7,648 nt of DNA, taken from NCBI GenBank assembly GCA_036508875.1, contig DATCGP010000064.1, forward strand, positions 1 to 7,648, written 5' to 3'. The position numbers and the translations under genes are program-made. The DNA comes from PALSA-660 sp036508875. Lineage in GTDB: Bacteria; Actinomycetota; Coriobacteriia; Anaerosomatales; PALSA-660. This document shows, piece by piece, positions 1-5,929 of this stretch. The first letter of the stretch is position 1; the number at the start of each line of letters is the position of its first letter. A model generated the notes under the pieces. That model was given only the letters and a program-made list of their open reading frames with translations. It was not told the DNA's origin and ran no database searches.

Positions 1-486
1 CGTGTGCTTCGCCTGGTACAGCTCTTCGTGCGCGACCCACTTGTGGCACAAGACGCAGTCGCGGGTCTCCATCGAGACGCGCAGGTGCGCCGGGTGAGGG
101 ACCACCGCCGTCTGTGAGGCCTCGTCGCTCCAGTCGTAGCGGTGGCACTGGAGGCACGCCTCGCTGGTGGGCGGCTGGAACGTCACGAACGCCGGCTCTG
201 TCGAGGTGGAGATGAGGCTGTTGTAGAACTCACCCACACGTGCGACAGCGGATCCGAGCGCGGTGGCCGCGTCGGTGTGGCACACCACGCAGTCGATGCC
301 GGCATGGGCCGAGGACTCGAGCGTCATGTGGCGGCGCTGCAGCCCCGTGTAGCGGTCGTAGAAGCCGGGTTGCGAAGTGACGACCAGCGCCACCGCGACC
401 GCGATGACGGCGACAACGAGGACCGCGCCCACCACGATGGCGACGATCCGGCCGCGCCCGCGCTTGCGCTTCGCGACGGCGCTCAC
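1..486 (-). CDS. NapC/NirT-like membrane-anchored multiheme cytochrome c (3' end outside window)
   Basis: The protein probably carries electrons between the membrane quinone pool or the NrfD subunit and periplasmic partners. The visible 162 residues begin with a basic stretch (about residues 6-13, KRKRGRGR) and one hydrophobic helix (about 14-37), a signal anchor as in NapC/NrfH proteins. Three CXXCH heme sites follow: CVVCH (66-70), CLQCH (111-115) and CVLCH (144-148). The third is followed by KWVAH, resembling the CxxCHkgiAH signature of NapC/NirT. More hemes may lie beyond the left edge. The GTG start at 486-484 overlaps the TGA of the nrfD-like gene as GTGA, with AGGAGG seven bases upstream, so the start is well supported. 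It is the last visible gene of the cytochrome operon. Whether it is an NrfH-like partner of a nitrite reductase or part of another chain cannot be told, because the next gene is not in the window. Confidence 0.85.
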   Translation of the reverse strand, partial: MSAVAKRKRGRGRIVAIVVGAVLVVAVIAVAVALVVTSQPGFYDRYTGLQRRHMTLESSAHAGIDCVVCHTDAATALGSAVARVGEFYNSLISTSTEPAFVTFQPPTSEACLQCHRYDWSDEASQTAVVPHPAHLRVSMETRDCVLCHKWVAHEELYQAKHT

Positions 487-1745
487 TGGGCCGCCTCCTG
501 CTCAAGCGCCGGTTCGGCCGGTTGCCCGGCGAGCTCGGGGCTCGTGACCTCACCGTGATCGTGCAGGGGCACCCGGAGAGGGAGGACCTTCGCGGCGAGC
601 GTCACGAAGAGCACCGCGATCGAGAGCAGCCCTACGGCGATCAGTGTCTCGGTGAGGCTCGGTACGTACGGCGCCTGCTGCTGTCCGAGCACCCCGATCG
701 CGAAGCCCATCGACATGAGCGTGTAGCGCTTGAGGAAGATGGCGACGACGTAGAGTGCGGCGGCCGTGATCTGAACCGCCGGGATGTGCCGTGTCTTTCG
801 TCGCGCCAGCAGCGTGAACGCGATGATCCCGAGTATGAGCACCGGCAGGAATATCCCCGCGTAGGGACCGGTGAGGAACTCAGAGAACCTCAGCGTGTGT
901 CCCGCCTTGGCCGAAGTCGGCCAATAGACGAAGGCGATCTCCGAAACCAGGAGGAACAGGTCGATGATTATGACCATCGCCAGCAGCGTCGACAGGCTCC
1001 TGAACATCTTGGACGTGAACTCGAGCACGTGGAAGCGCTGCATGATGTAGGCGACGATCAGAAGAAGGGCTATGCCCGAGGCGATCGCCGAGCTCAGGAA
1101 GATCGGCACCATCACCGCCGTGTTCCACAGCTCGCGCGACTTGTTCAGCGCCAGAACGAACGCGGTGGTGGTGTGGAGGTAGATGGCGAAGGGGAGCGCG
1201 ATCAGCGTCATGATGAACGCGAGCTTCTCCCCGCCCTTCCCCGTGATCAGGATCCACAGGTCGATGAAGCAGATCGTCATGTAGATGCCGGCGGCGCTTC
1301 CCGTGTACACGAAGATGGCGGTGAGGTTGGGCGAGAGCGCGAACCAGTAGATCCTCCAGACCCTGACCAGGTCGGTCAGGTCGCCGAGCACGGCGATCAT
1401 CGTCAGCACCGCCGCCATGAGTACCGCGAGTCTCGCCAGCGGGCGGAACTGCTCAGCCCCGAAGAGGTGCACGCTGGCGTACACGACGAGTCCACCGGCG
1501 GCCAGCCCCACGTAGAACATGTAGTTCGCGAACCACAGTCCCCACGTGAACCCATCGCGCTGGGCCATCGTGACGCCACCCTCGGTGAGGATGAGGTACC
1601 AGGCGGTGAGGCCGAGCGCGATGAGGACGCCGAGGATCCCCACGAACGCCCAGTAGCGCTTGCCCGCGCTCTTGAGCGCTCCGACGTTCCAGTCGATGCC
1701 GATGAACCGCTTGATCCCGGGCTGGGTGGTGGTGGCGTCAGTCAT
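483..1745 (-). CDS. nrfD: NrfD/PsrC-family quinone-interacting integral membrane subunit
   Basis: This 420-residue protein is the expected membrane partner of the ferredoxin subunit encoded just upstream. NrfD/PsrC proteins bind (mena)quinone near the outer face of the membrane and exchange electrons with an FeS subunit. I count about ten hydrophobic segments, near residues 30-52, 68-92, 104-126, 138-165, 175-197, 211-238, 255-275, 297-318, 328-345 and 370-392. Segment 2 carries the family-like pattern WGLWFANYMFYVGLAAGG (68-85). The last 30 residues are polar, Glu/Pro/Ala-rich and probably loose. The ATG at 1745 follows the FeS stop by six bases and uses GGGGTGA in the end of that gene as ribosome-binding site. 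The 3' end overlaps the next cytochrome gene by four bases. The length and ten-helix form resemble the long NrfD types (PsrC, DsrP, HmcC, ActC) more than the eight-helix ones; orthology to E. coli nrfD is not implied. Family assignment is firm, the specific complex is inferred. Confidence 0.9.
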   Translation of the reverse strand: MTDATTTQPGIKRFIGIDWNVGALKSAGKRYWAFVGILGVLIALGLTAWYLILTEGGVTMAQRDGFTWGLWFANYMFYVGLAAGGLVVYASVHLFGAEQFRPLARLAVLMAAVLTMIAVLGDLTDLVRVWRIYWFALSPNLTAIFVYTGSAAGIYMTICFIDLWILITGKGGEKLAFIMTLIALPFAIYLHTTTAFVLALNKSRELWNTAVMVPIFLSSAIASGIALLLIVAYIMQRFHVLEFTSKMFRSLSTLLAMVIIIDLFLLVSEIAFVYWPTSAKAGHTLRFSEFLTGPYAGIFLPVLILGIIAFTLLARRKTRHIPAVQITAAALYVVAIFLKRYTLMSMGFAIGVLGQQQAPYVPSLTETLIAVGLLSIAVLFVTLAAKVLPLRVPLHDHGEVTSPELAGQPAEPALEQEAAQ

Positions 1746-1751
1746 CTGTCA

Positions 1752-2696
1752 TCACCCCACATACCAGATCATCGGTTCGGTCGATTCCTCTTCCTTCAGG
1801 CGCCACACACGGCGGGTCCTCAGGAGTATCGCGACGTCGCTGTTCGGGTCGTTGAGGTCTCCGAACTTCCTCGCTCCGACGGGGCACGCTTCCACGCACG
1901 CGGTGGTCTGGCCGTGGCGGGTCCGCTGCACGCAGAACGTGCACTTTTCGGCGGTCCACGCCTTCTCGGCGAGCGGGACCTTGGCGTTGACCTCGGCCGC
2001 CGGGACCTCCGGGTGCACCCAGTTGAAGTGACGGGCGCCGTAGGGGCACGTGATGAGGCAGTTGCGGCACCCGATGCACTTGTCGTAGTCGATCAGCACG
2101 ATGCCGTCGGGCTCTTTCCAGGTCGCGATCACCGGGCAACCGTAGACGCACGGTGGCTTCGCGCAGTGCATGCACTGGACCGGCAGATACCACTTGTCGG
2201 GCCGTCCGGCCTCCTCGTAGTCGAGCACCGCGCTCTCGAGGTCGACCTTGCCGGCCTCCATCTCGAGCACCTGGATGAAGGTGAAGCCCGAGGTGCGCCC
2301 GATGTTGTTCTCCTCGACGCAGGCGTAGACGCACCGGCGGCAACCGACGCACGCCTTCACGTCGATGACCATCGCCCACTTCTCGGGACCGGCGGGATCC
2401 GCGTAGTAGACGGGGTGCCCCGGATAGTTGGCGGGCTGGTCCTCGGCGAGGATCGAGGCGAGCGGGTCCTCGGTGCCGATGGGTGCAGCCACGGTCGGGG
2501 CAGCGGTCGTCGTCGCGTCCTGAGCGGCTGCCGGCCCCGCGGTGAGCACCGCGGGGATCACGCCGGCAGCGACAACGCCCGCAGCGAGACCGACGCCCTG
2601 GAGGAAGGTCCGACGCGTGAACGTCGTGCCGTCGGGGGCCGTCGCGTTGTCCGGTCGCTCGTCCCGACCAGCGTCGAGAGGATTGTTCTGACTCAT
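1752..2696 (-). CDS. Tat-exported 4Fe-4S ferredoxin-type subunit (NrfC/PsrB/HmcB-like)
   Basis: This is a 314-residue electron-transfer subunit that should sit on the outer side of the membrane between the NrfD-like protein and the cytochromes. A twin-arginine signal is clear: RRTFLQG at residues 28-34, a hydrophobic stretch (about 36-55) and an Ala-rich site before Q59. Sixteen cysteines form four cluster motifs: C116/119/122/126, C175/178/183/187, C207/210/213/217 and C252/255/267/271. This is the layout of NrfC, PsrB and DmsB-type subunits. The ATG at 2696 overlaps the upstream cytochrome stop as ATGA and has GAAAGG eight bases upstream. An in-frame extension to 2789 would put 31 extra residues before the Tat signal inside the previous gene, so I reject it. 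No molybdopterin subunit is encoded beside it, so its donor or acceptor is probably a heme protein. Gene order and Tat signal make the role solid; the exact redox partner is inferred. Confidence 0.92.
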   Translation of the reverse strand: MSQNNPLDAGRDERPDNATAPDGTTFTRRTFLQGVGLAAGVVAAGVIPAVLTAGPAAAQDATTTAAPTVAAPIGTEDPLASILAEDQPANYPGHPVYYADPAGPEKWAMVIDVKACVGCRRCVYACVEENNIGRTSGFTFIQVLEMEAGKVDLESAVLDYEEAGRPDKWYLPVQCMHCAKPPCVYGCPVIATWKEPDGIVLIDYDKCIGCRNCLITCPYGARHFNWVHPEVPAAEVNAKVPLAEKAWTAEKCTFCVQRTRHGQTTACVEACPVGARKFGDLNDPNSDVAILLRTRRVWRLKEEESTEPMIWYVG

Positions 2697-3430
2697 CGCT
2701 TCAGCCTTTCCCGAATCGGTGGTGCCGCGAGCCAGACCACGATGACGACCACCAAGAACAGGCCCACACCGACGACGATGAGGAACCACGTCGGGTTGAC
2801 AGTGGGAGGCGGCAGCGGCGGCGACATGATCGGCTTGAACGGCACGCGATTGGCGCCGACCACTCTCATCTGGAACCCGGTCCCAAGGAACGGCTTCAGC
2901 GGTGCAAAGTAGATGTAGTTCGGCGTGTGCGGGTCGTGACAGCCTGCGGCGACGCAGGAGGCGAAGTGCTTGCCGTGCGTGCCCTGCTTGAACTCTTTGT
3001 ACTTCGCCTCATGGCACGTATAGCAGACGAGCGAGATGTCGCCGGTGATGTCGATGAGCTTGCCGCCGGCGATCTTGAGCTTGCCGGGGTTGCGGCTGGG
3101 ATCGTCGTGGCAGGTGAGGCAGGCGATGCCGATGTCTCCGCCGGCGGCGAGAACGTCATGGCTCTCGAGCACGATCTTGTGGCCGGTCATCCCGTTCGGA
3201 AGCGGGCGCGAGGGGTGCTCCGTGCCTCCGGGGCCCGCGACCATCGTGACCGGATGGCAGTTGGTGCACGGGTAGAAGAACAGCTGACCGGTGGACGCCT
3301 GGCCCGCGAAAGCGGGGACGGCGGTCGCGAGAAGGACCGTGGCGAACATCAGGGCCGCGATGGGTATGCGGAACCGCACCCGTTGCCCTCCGGATGTGCG
3401 CGCCACCGAACATGACGAGGAATCAGCCAT
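2693..3430 (-). CDS. Tetraheme c-type cytochrome with C-terminal membrane anchor (cytochrome c3/c7-like)
   Basis: This 245-residue exported cytochrome is probably the heme subunit of the quinone-linked complex encoded by this operon. An N-terminal signal (basic residues near 16-21, hydrophobic 23-40) ends in an AFA|G site after residue 42. Three standard heme sites are CTNCH (55-59), CLTCH (104-108) and CYTCH (136-140). The fourth is the longer CX4CH form CVAAGCH (159-165), a type known from class III cytochromes. Free histidines (for example 84, 91, 152, 155, 168) could be distal ligands. A proline-rich linker (about 200-213) leads to a transmembrane helix (about 215-236) and a basic tail RERLKR, so the heme domain is held to the outer membrane face. 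The ATG at 3430 has AGGAG about six bases upstream; the open frame continues upstream to 3871 but that part has no protein-like character and lies in the promoter region. It is first in the operon and overlaps the FeS gene by ATGA. Family resemblance is by heme spacing only. Confidence 0.88.
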   Translation of the reverse strand: MADSSSCSVARTSGGQRVRFRIPIAALMFATVLLATAVPAFAGQASTGQLFFYPCTNCHPVTMVAGPGGTEHPSRPLPNGMTGHKIVLESHDVLAAGGDIGIACLTCHDDPSRNPGKLKIAGGKLIDITGDISLVCYTCHEAKYKEFKQGTHGKHFASCVAAGCHDPHTPNYIYFAPLKPFLGTGFQMRVVGANRVPFKPIMSPPLPPPTVNPTWFLIVVGVGLFLVVVIVVWLAAPPIRERLKR

Positions 3431-3525
3431 GTGCTCTCCTGCCTGCCTAGCGGGATCCACCTCGTACCGCGGTTGCCCCGGCCCGGTACAGCACTGCGGA
3501 ATGCGAAAACCTCGCCAACGCGGCC

Positions 3526-3531
3526 ATTGTA
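3526..3531 (-). promoter_or_regulatory. Candidate -10 element for the cytochrome operon
   Basis: The minus strand reads TACAAT here, five of six matches to TATAAT, about 95 bases upstream of the first cytochrome start. No good -35 hexamer lies 16-18 bases further up (GTACCA at best), so the promoter may need an activator. A short inverted repeat GTAC-TTG-GTAC (3544-3554) lies just upstream and could be a regulator site. This is a match by eye only. Confidence 0.3.
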
Positions 3532-3580
3532 CATGCGGCACGCGTACTTGGTACCCGGTCGTGGTGTTCACGATGCACCG

Positions 3581-3640
3581 GCTGCTCACCTCGATGCGCC
3601 AAGAAGCCGCGCGAAGGGCGGTCGTTGCTCGGTGAGCGGC
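3581..3640 (+). repeat. Inverted repeat, possible long stem of the psuK leader
   Basis: GCTGCTCACC (3581-3590) pairs with GGTGAGCGGC (3631-3640): ten pairs, one of them T-G. The 40-nt interval contains a smaller possible stem, CCGC with GCGG (about 3606-3621). The T-G pair would be an A-C mismatch in minus-strand RNA, which favours a plus-strand transcript. It could also be a DNA-level operator. Confidence 0.35.
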
Positions 3641-3737
3641 GTGGACATCGTGTGGAGCGACGCGACTCGGCGCGCCGCTTGCTGCCCTGTTCGGTACGGG
3701 AATGCCCGAGGGCGCACTCCGGCGTCCGACGAAAAGG

Positions 3738-3752
3738 AGGAGGTGATCCAGC
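3738..3752 (+). promoter_or_regulatory. Hyper-extended Shine-Dalgarno complementary to the 16S rRNA 3' end
   Basis: AGGAGGTGATCCAGC is, base for base, the reverse complement of GCTGGATCACCTCCT, the 3' terminal sequence of Gram-positive 16S rRNA as I know it. Fifteen matched bases is far beyond the usual 4-7 of a Shine-Dalgarno site. Three further A/G-rich bases (GAAAAGG, 3731-3737) precede it. It ends two bases before the ATG at 3755, so the GGAGG core is about 11 bases from that start, slightly long for efficient initiation. Confidence 0.5.
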
Positions 3753-3754
3753 AG

Positions 3755-3823
3755 ATGCATAGTCATTACATCGCTGCGCTGGTCCGGTCCGTCGTGGACA
3801 CCACGGAGGTCCGCACCTCCTAG
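3755..3823 (+). CDS. Putative 22-codon leader mini-ORF
   Basis: ATG at 3755 opens a 22-residue frame ending in TAG at 3823. The peptide begins MHSHYIAALV and ends TEVRTS, with no family I recognise. Its case rests on the unusually long Shine-Dalgarno in front and on position: it precedes two hairpins and a terminator-like stem, about 170 bases before psuK. The last codons lie in a GGAGGT-CCGC-ACCTCC hairpin, so a translating ribosome would melt that stem. No run of one amino acid stands out, so it is not an obvious amino-acid attenuator. It could be a regulatory leader peptide, a small protein, or a chance frame. Confidence 0.3.
   Translation: MHSHYIAALVRSVVDTTEVRTS
3793..3820 (+). promoter_or_regulatory. 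Two overlapping hairpins with internal SD/anti-SD pairing
   Basis: CGTGG-ACA-CCACG (3793-3805) and GGAGGT-CCGC-ACCTCC (3805-3820) share base 3805, so they abut and compete at the join. The ACCTCC arm (3815-3820) can pair either with the local GGAGGT or with GGAGGT at 3739-3744 in the mini-ORF's ribosome-binding site. That gives two alternative folds with different SD access. Pairing is seen directly; regulation is inferred. Confidence 0.4.
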
Positions 3824-3889
3824 GACGGCGGCGCTCCGGGAGACGTGAGCCCGGGTGCGCATGTGCGCCACCGATTCTTGGATGAGATG

Positions 3890-3942
3890 TCGCTGTTCGG
3901 CAGCGATGGGAGAGGGTCACCCGGTGTTCCGGGTGGCCCTCT
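3890..3942 (+). terminator. Tandem hairpins with terminator-like stem ahead of psuK
   Basis: The first hairpin is TCGCTG-TTCGG-CAGCGA (3890-3906). The second is a 14-bp stem, 3911-3924 with 3929-3942, closed by a TGTT loop and broken only by a T-G pair (3917/3936). That pair is a G-U wobble in plus-strand RNA but an A-C mismatch on the other strand, so the structure probably acts on transcripts moving right. It is followed by TCGCG rather than a T-run, so it is not a textbook intrinsic terminator. It may end the mini-ORF transcript or act as an attenuator about 50 bases before psuK. Confidence 0.5.
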
Positions 3943-3946
3943 TCGC

Positions 3947-3958
3947 GTGCCCGGGCAC
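3947..3958. promoter_or_regulatory. 12-bp palindrome, candidate operator of psuKG
   Basis: GTGCCCGGGCAC is a perfect palindrome 36 bases upstream of the psuK start and next to a possible weak -10 (GACAAT, 3968-3973). Position and symmetry suit a dimeric repressor site. High GC content makes such palindromes more common by chance, so confidence is modest. Confidence 0.3.
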
Positions 3959-3993
3959 CCGGGGTGGGACAATGGACGTCGAGGAGGTTCGAA

Positions 3994-4962
3994 GTGCCGC
4001 ACGCCGAGTTCTCCGATATGCCGATCGTTGCGCCTGGCGCCAGCGTCGTCGTCGTCGGCGGGGCGAACACCGATGTCGTCGGAGTCTCCGCGCACGCGCT
4101 GGTGGCCCGTGACTCGAATCCCGGGAGCATCCGCACCAGCCCCGGGGGCGTCGGGCGGAACGTGGCCGAGAATCTGGTCAGGCTGGGCGTCGGCGTCGAG
4201 TTCGTCACCGCGTTCGGCGACGATGACGCGGGCAGGGCGCTGAGGGCCTCATGCCGCGTCCGCGGGATCGGAACGGCAACGTCTCTCGTAGCGGCGGACC
4301 TGCCAGGAGCGCACTACCTCGCGGTGCTCGACGAGCGCCACGACATGGCGGTTGCCATCAACGACATGCGCGTGCTCGATCGCCTCACCCCCGAAGTGCT
4401 CGCCGAACCCGAGCGTGCGCAGCTGCTGCTGGCCGCGGACCTGGTCGTCGTCGATGCCAACCTTCCCGCCGAAACGCTCGAATGGCTGGCGGTCGCGGTC
4501 CGGGCGCCGATCCTGCTCGAACCGGTGTCGGCGGCGAAGACCTGCAGGGCCAGCGGGATCCTGGCGCGGCTCGCGGCGCTCACCCCGAACACGTTGGAGG
4601 CTGCGGCGCTGCTCGGCCATGACGTTTCCGGCATCGATGAGGCGCAGCGGGCGGCGTGCGAGCTGGTGGCGCTCGGGGCCGGTTCCGCGTTCGTGACCTG
4701 CGGCGCCGCGGGCGTTGCTTGGGCTGACGCGAACGGCTCGGGCGTGGTGGAAGCGCCTGTGGTCGAGGTCGCCAACGCATCCGGCGCGGGCGACGCGTTC
4801 TGCGCGGGGGTCGCGTACGCGTTGCTCGCGCGCGGGGGAGCGCGCACCGCGGCGAAGCTGGGCACGGTGCTGGCCGGGTTCGCTCTCGCGGACGAGGACA
4901 CTGTGAGCCGCTCGATCACGTACCGTGCGGTTTCCGAAGCGATGAAGGAGTCACGACCGTGA
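3994..4962 (+). CDS. psuK: Pseudouridine kinase (PfkB/ribokinase family)
   Basis: PsuK phosphorylates pseudouridine to pseudouridine 5'-phosphate with ATP in the cytoplasm, the first step of pseudouridine breakdown. The 322-residue protein is full length for the PfkB family. It shows GGANTD (22-27) near the N-terminus, the substrate-side glycine motif GGVGRN (51-56) as in E. coli PsuK (YeiC), and the C-terminal signature NASGAGD (261-267) with D267 as expected catalytic base. The GTG at 3994 is chosen because GGAGG lies six to seven bases before it; another in-frame GTG at 3964 would add ten residues and has no ribosome-binding site. The stop overlaps the psuG start as GTGA, so the two are translationally coupled. 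The sugar-kinase fold alone would leave the substrate open (ribose, adenosine, fructose), but adjacency to psuG makes pseudouridine the strong choice. Confidence 0.92.
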   Translation: MPHAEFSDMPIVAPGASVVVVGGANTDVVGVSAHALVARDSNPGSIRTSPGGVGRNVAENLVRLGVGVEFVTAFGDDDAGRALRASCRVRGIGTATSLVAADLPGAHYLAVLDERHDMAVAINDMRVLDRLTPEVLAEPERAQLLLAADLVVVDANLPAETLEWLAVAVRAPILLEPVSAAKTCRASGILARLAALTPNTLEAAALLGHDVSGIDEAQRAACELVALGAGSAFVTCGAAGVAWADANGSGVVEAPVVEVANASGAGDAFCAGVAYALLARGGARTAAKLGTVLAGFALADEDTVSRSITYRAVSEAMKESRP

Positions 4963-5891
4963 ACGAGTACCTGCGGATCGCTCCGGAGGTCCGGGCAGCG
5001 CTGGATTCCGGCGCGCCGGTGGTGGCGCTGGAGTCGACGATCATCAGCCACGGCTTCCCGTACCCGGCCAACGTGGAGTGCGCTCTCGAATCGGAGCGAG
5101 TGTGCCGCGAGGAGGGCGCGGTGCCGGCGACGGTGGCCGTTCTCGGAGGCCGGCTGTGGGTCGGACTCTCGCGCGCTCAGATCGAGCACCTGGGCAGCGC
5201 CCGTTCGGTGATGAAGGTCTCGCGGCGCGACCTCGGCGTGGCTGTCGCACGCGGGATCGACGGCGCGACCACGGTCGCCGGGACGATGGCGGTGGCCGCG
5301 ATGGCGGGCATCCGCGTGTTCGCGACCGGCGGGATCGGCGGCGTCCACCGCGGCGCCCAGCAGACGTTCGACGTGTCCGCCGACCTGCTCGAGCTGGCGC
5401 GCACCGAGGTCGCGGTCGTCTGCGCCGGCGCGAAGTCGGTGCTCGACCTCGCGCTGACGCTCGAGGTCCTCGAGACGCATGGCGTGCCGGTCCTGGGGTT
5501 CCGGACCGACGAGTTCCCTGCCTTCTACACCCGGACGAGCGGCCTCGGGGTCGACGCGCGCTGCGACACCCCAGAGGAGGTCGCAGCGATCCTGCGGGTG
5601 CGGCACGACCTGGGCGTGGGCGGGGGCGTGGTGATCGCGAACCCGATCGCGCCGGAGCACGAGATCGACCGGGAGACGCTCGACCGGTGGACCGACGCCG
5701 CGCTCGCGGCCGCGGACGACGCGGGCGTCACAGGCAAGCGGGTGACGCCGTTCCTGCTGGCGCACCTGCACGCGCTGTCCGCGGGAGCGACCGAGGAAGC
5801 GAACAAGCAGCTGGTGTGGTCGAACGTGCGGCTCGCCGCACGGATCGCCGCTGCGCTGCCCGGAGTCGCCTCTCAGCCGACCGAGTCGTAG
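4959..5891 (+). CDS. psuG: Pseudouridine-5'-phosphate glycosidase
   Basis: PsuG cleaves the C-C glycosidic bond of pseudouridine 5'-phosphate, giving uracil and ribose 5-phosphate, which return to pyrimidine salvage and the pentose phosphate pathway. The 310-residue sequence aligns by eye with E. coli PsuG throughout: VALESTIISHG (22-32), KVSRRDL (86-92), GATTVAGTM (102-110), FATGGIGGVHRGA (121-133), DVSADL (138-143) and VVCAGAKSVLDL (153-164). By that alignment K159 is the Schiff-base lysine (E. coli K166), D142 matches metal-binding D149, E25 matches E31 and K86 matches K93. No key residue is missing. The GTG at 4959 overlaps the psuK stop and has AAGGAG eight bases upstream. The next in-frame position is well inside the conserved core, so the start is sound. 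No transporter lies beside the pair, so the substrate may come from internal RNA turnover or a transporter elsewhere. Confidence 0.96.
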   Translation: MNEYLRIAPEVRAALDSGAPVVALESTIISHGFPYPANVECALESERVCREEGAVPATVAVLGGRLWVGLSRAQIEHLGSARSVMKVSRRDLGVAVARGIDGATTVAGTMAVAAMAGIRVFATGGIGGVHRGAQQTFDVSADLLELARTEVAVVCAGAKSVLDLALTLEVLETHGVPVLGFRTDEFPAFYTRTSGLGVDARCDTPEEVAAILRVRHDLGVGGGVVIANPIAPEHEIDRETLDRWTDAALAAADDAGVTGKRVTPFLLAHLHALSAGATEEANKQLVWSNVRLAARIAAALPGVASQPTES

Positions 5892-5929
5892 GCCCTGCGC
5901 GCGTTGTCGATGACGTCGTCGAGCGCCGA

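Larger units (their letters stand above)
3431..3993. other. Divergent intergenic region with structured plus-strand leader
   Basis: This 563-nt region between the minus-strand cytochrome operon and plus-strand psuK encodes no recognisable protein of normal size. From left to right it holds the following. The cytochrome promoter candidate is near 3526. A long-range inverted repeat pairs 3581-3590 with 3631-3640. A 10-bp palindrome CGGCGCGCCG lies at 3668-3677. A bulged stem forms from GCCCT (near 3686) and CGGG-AATG-CCCG with AGGGC (to about 3715). A 22-codon mini-ORF has a very long SD. Hairpins lie at 3793-3805, 3805-3820, 3854-3872 and 3890-3906. A 14-bp terminator-like stem spans 3911-3942, and a 12-bp palindrome 3947-3958. 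Two of the imperfect stems contain a T-G pair that is a G-U wobble only in plus-strand RNA, so the structures make most sense in a transcript running toward psuK. No known riboswitch consensus was recognised. Confidence 0.5.

Noticed and set aside
522..2912. Very long plus-strand open frame (796 codons) antisense to the NrfD-like and FeS genes
   Set aside because: Its composition is extreme in Arg, Asp, Glu, His and Gly with no motif, as expected for the complement of G/C-rich coding DNA. The minus strand carries clear family motifs over the same bases.
3684..3712. tRNA-like T-arm (CCTG-TTCGGTA-CGGG)
   Set aside because: The loop lacks the TTCRA pattern, one stem pair fails, and no acceptor, D or anticodon arm was found at the right distances.
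3738..3752. A fragment of a 16S rRNA gene on the minus strand
   Set aside because: Only the terminal 15 bases match. The sequence on either side does not continue as 16S rRNA or its spacer, so a Shine-Dalgarno origin is more likely.
3431..3871. Longer N-terminus for the first cytochrome, up to 3871
   Set aside because: The extra 147 residues precede a signal peptide, show no protein-like character, and the ATG at 3430 has a good ribosome-binding site.
3931..3947. T-box riboswitch core (GGGTGG followed by CGCG)
   Set aside because: The conserved stretch is incomplete, with no specifier loop seen and no amino-acid gene downstream.
3972..4112. Plus-strand 46-codon frame from ATG 3972 overlapping the start of psuK
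   Set aside because: Arg-rich run with no Shine-Dalgarno of its own; the GGAGG inside it serves the psuK GTG at 3994.
4314..5771. Long minus-strand open frame antisense to psuK and psuG
   Set aside because: It has no recognisable domain and low-complexity Arg/Ala/Ser content, while psuK and psuG are unambiguous on the other strand.
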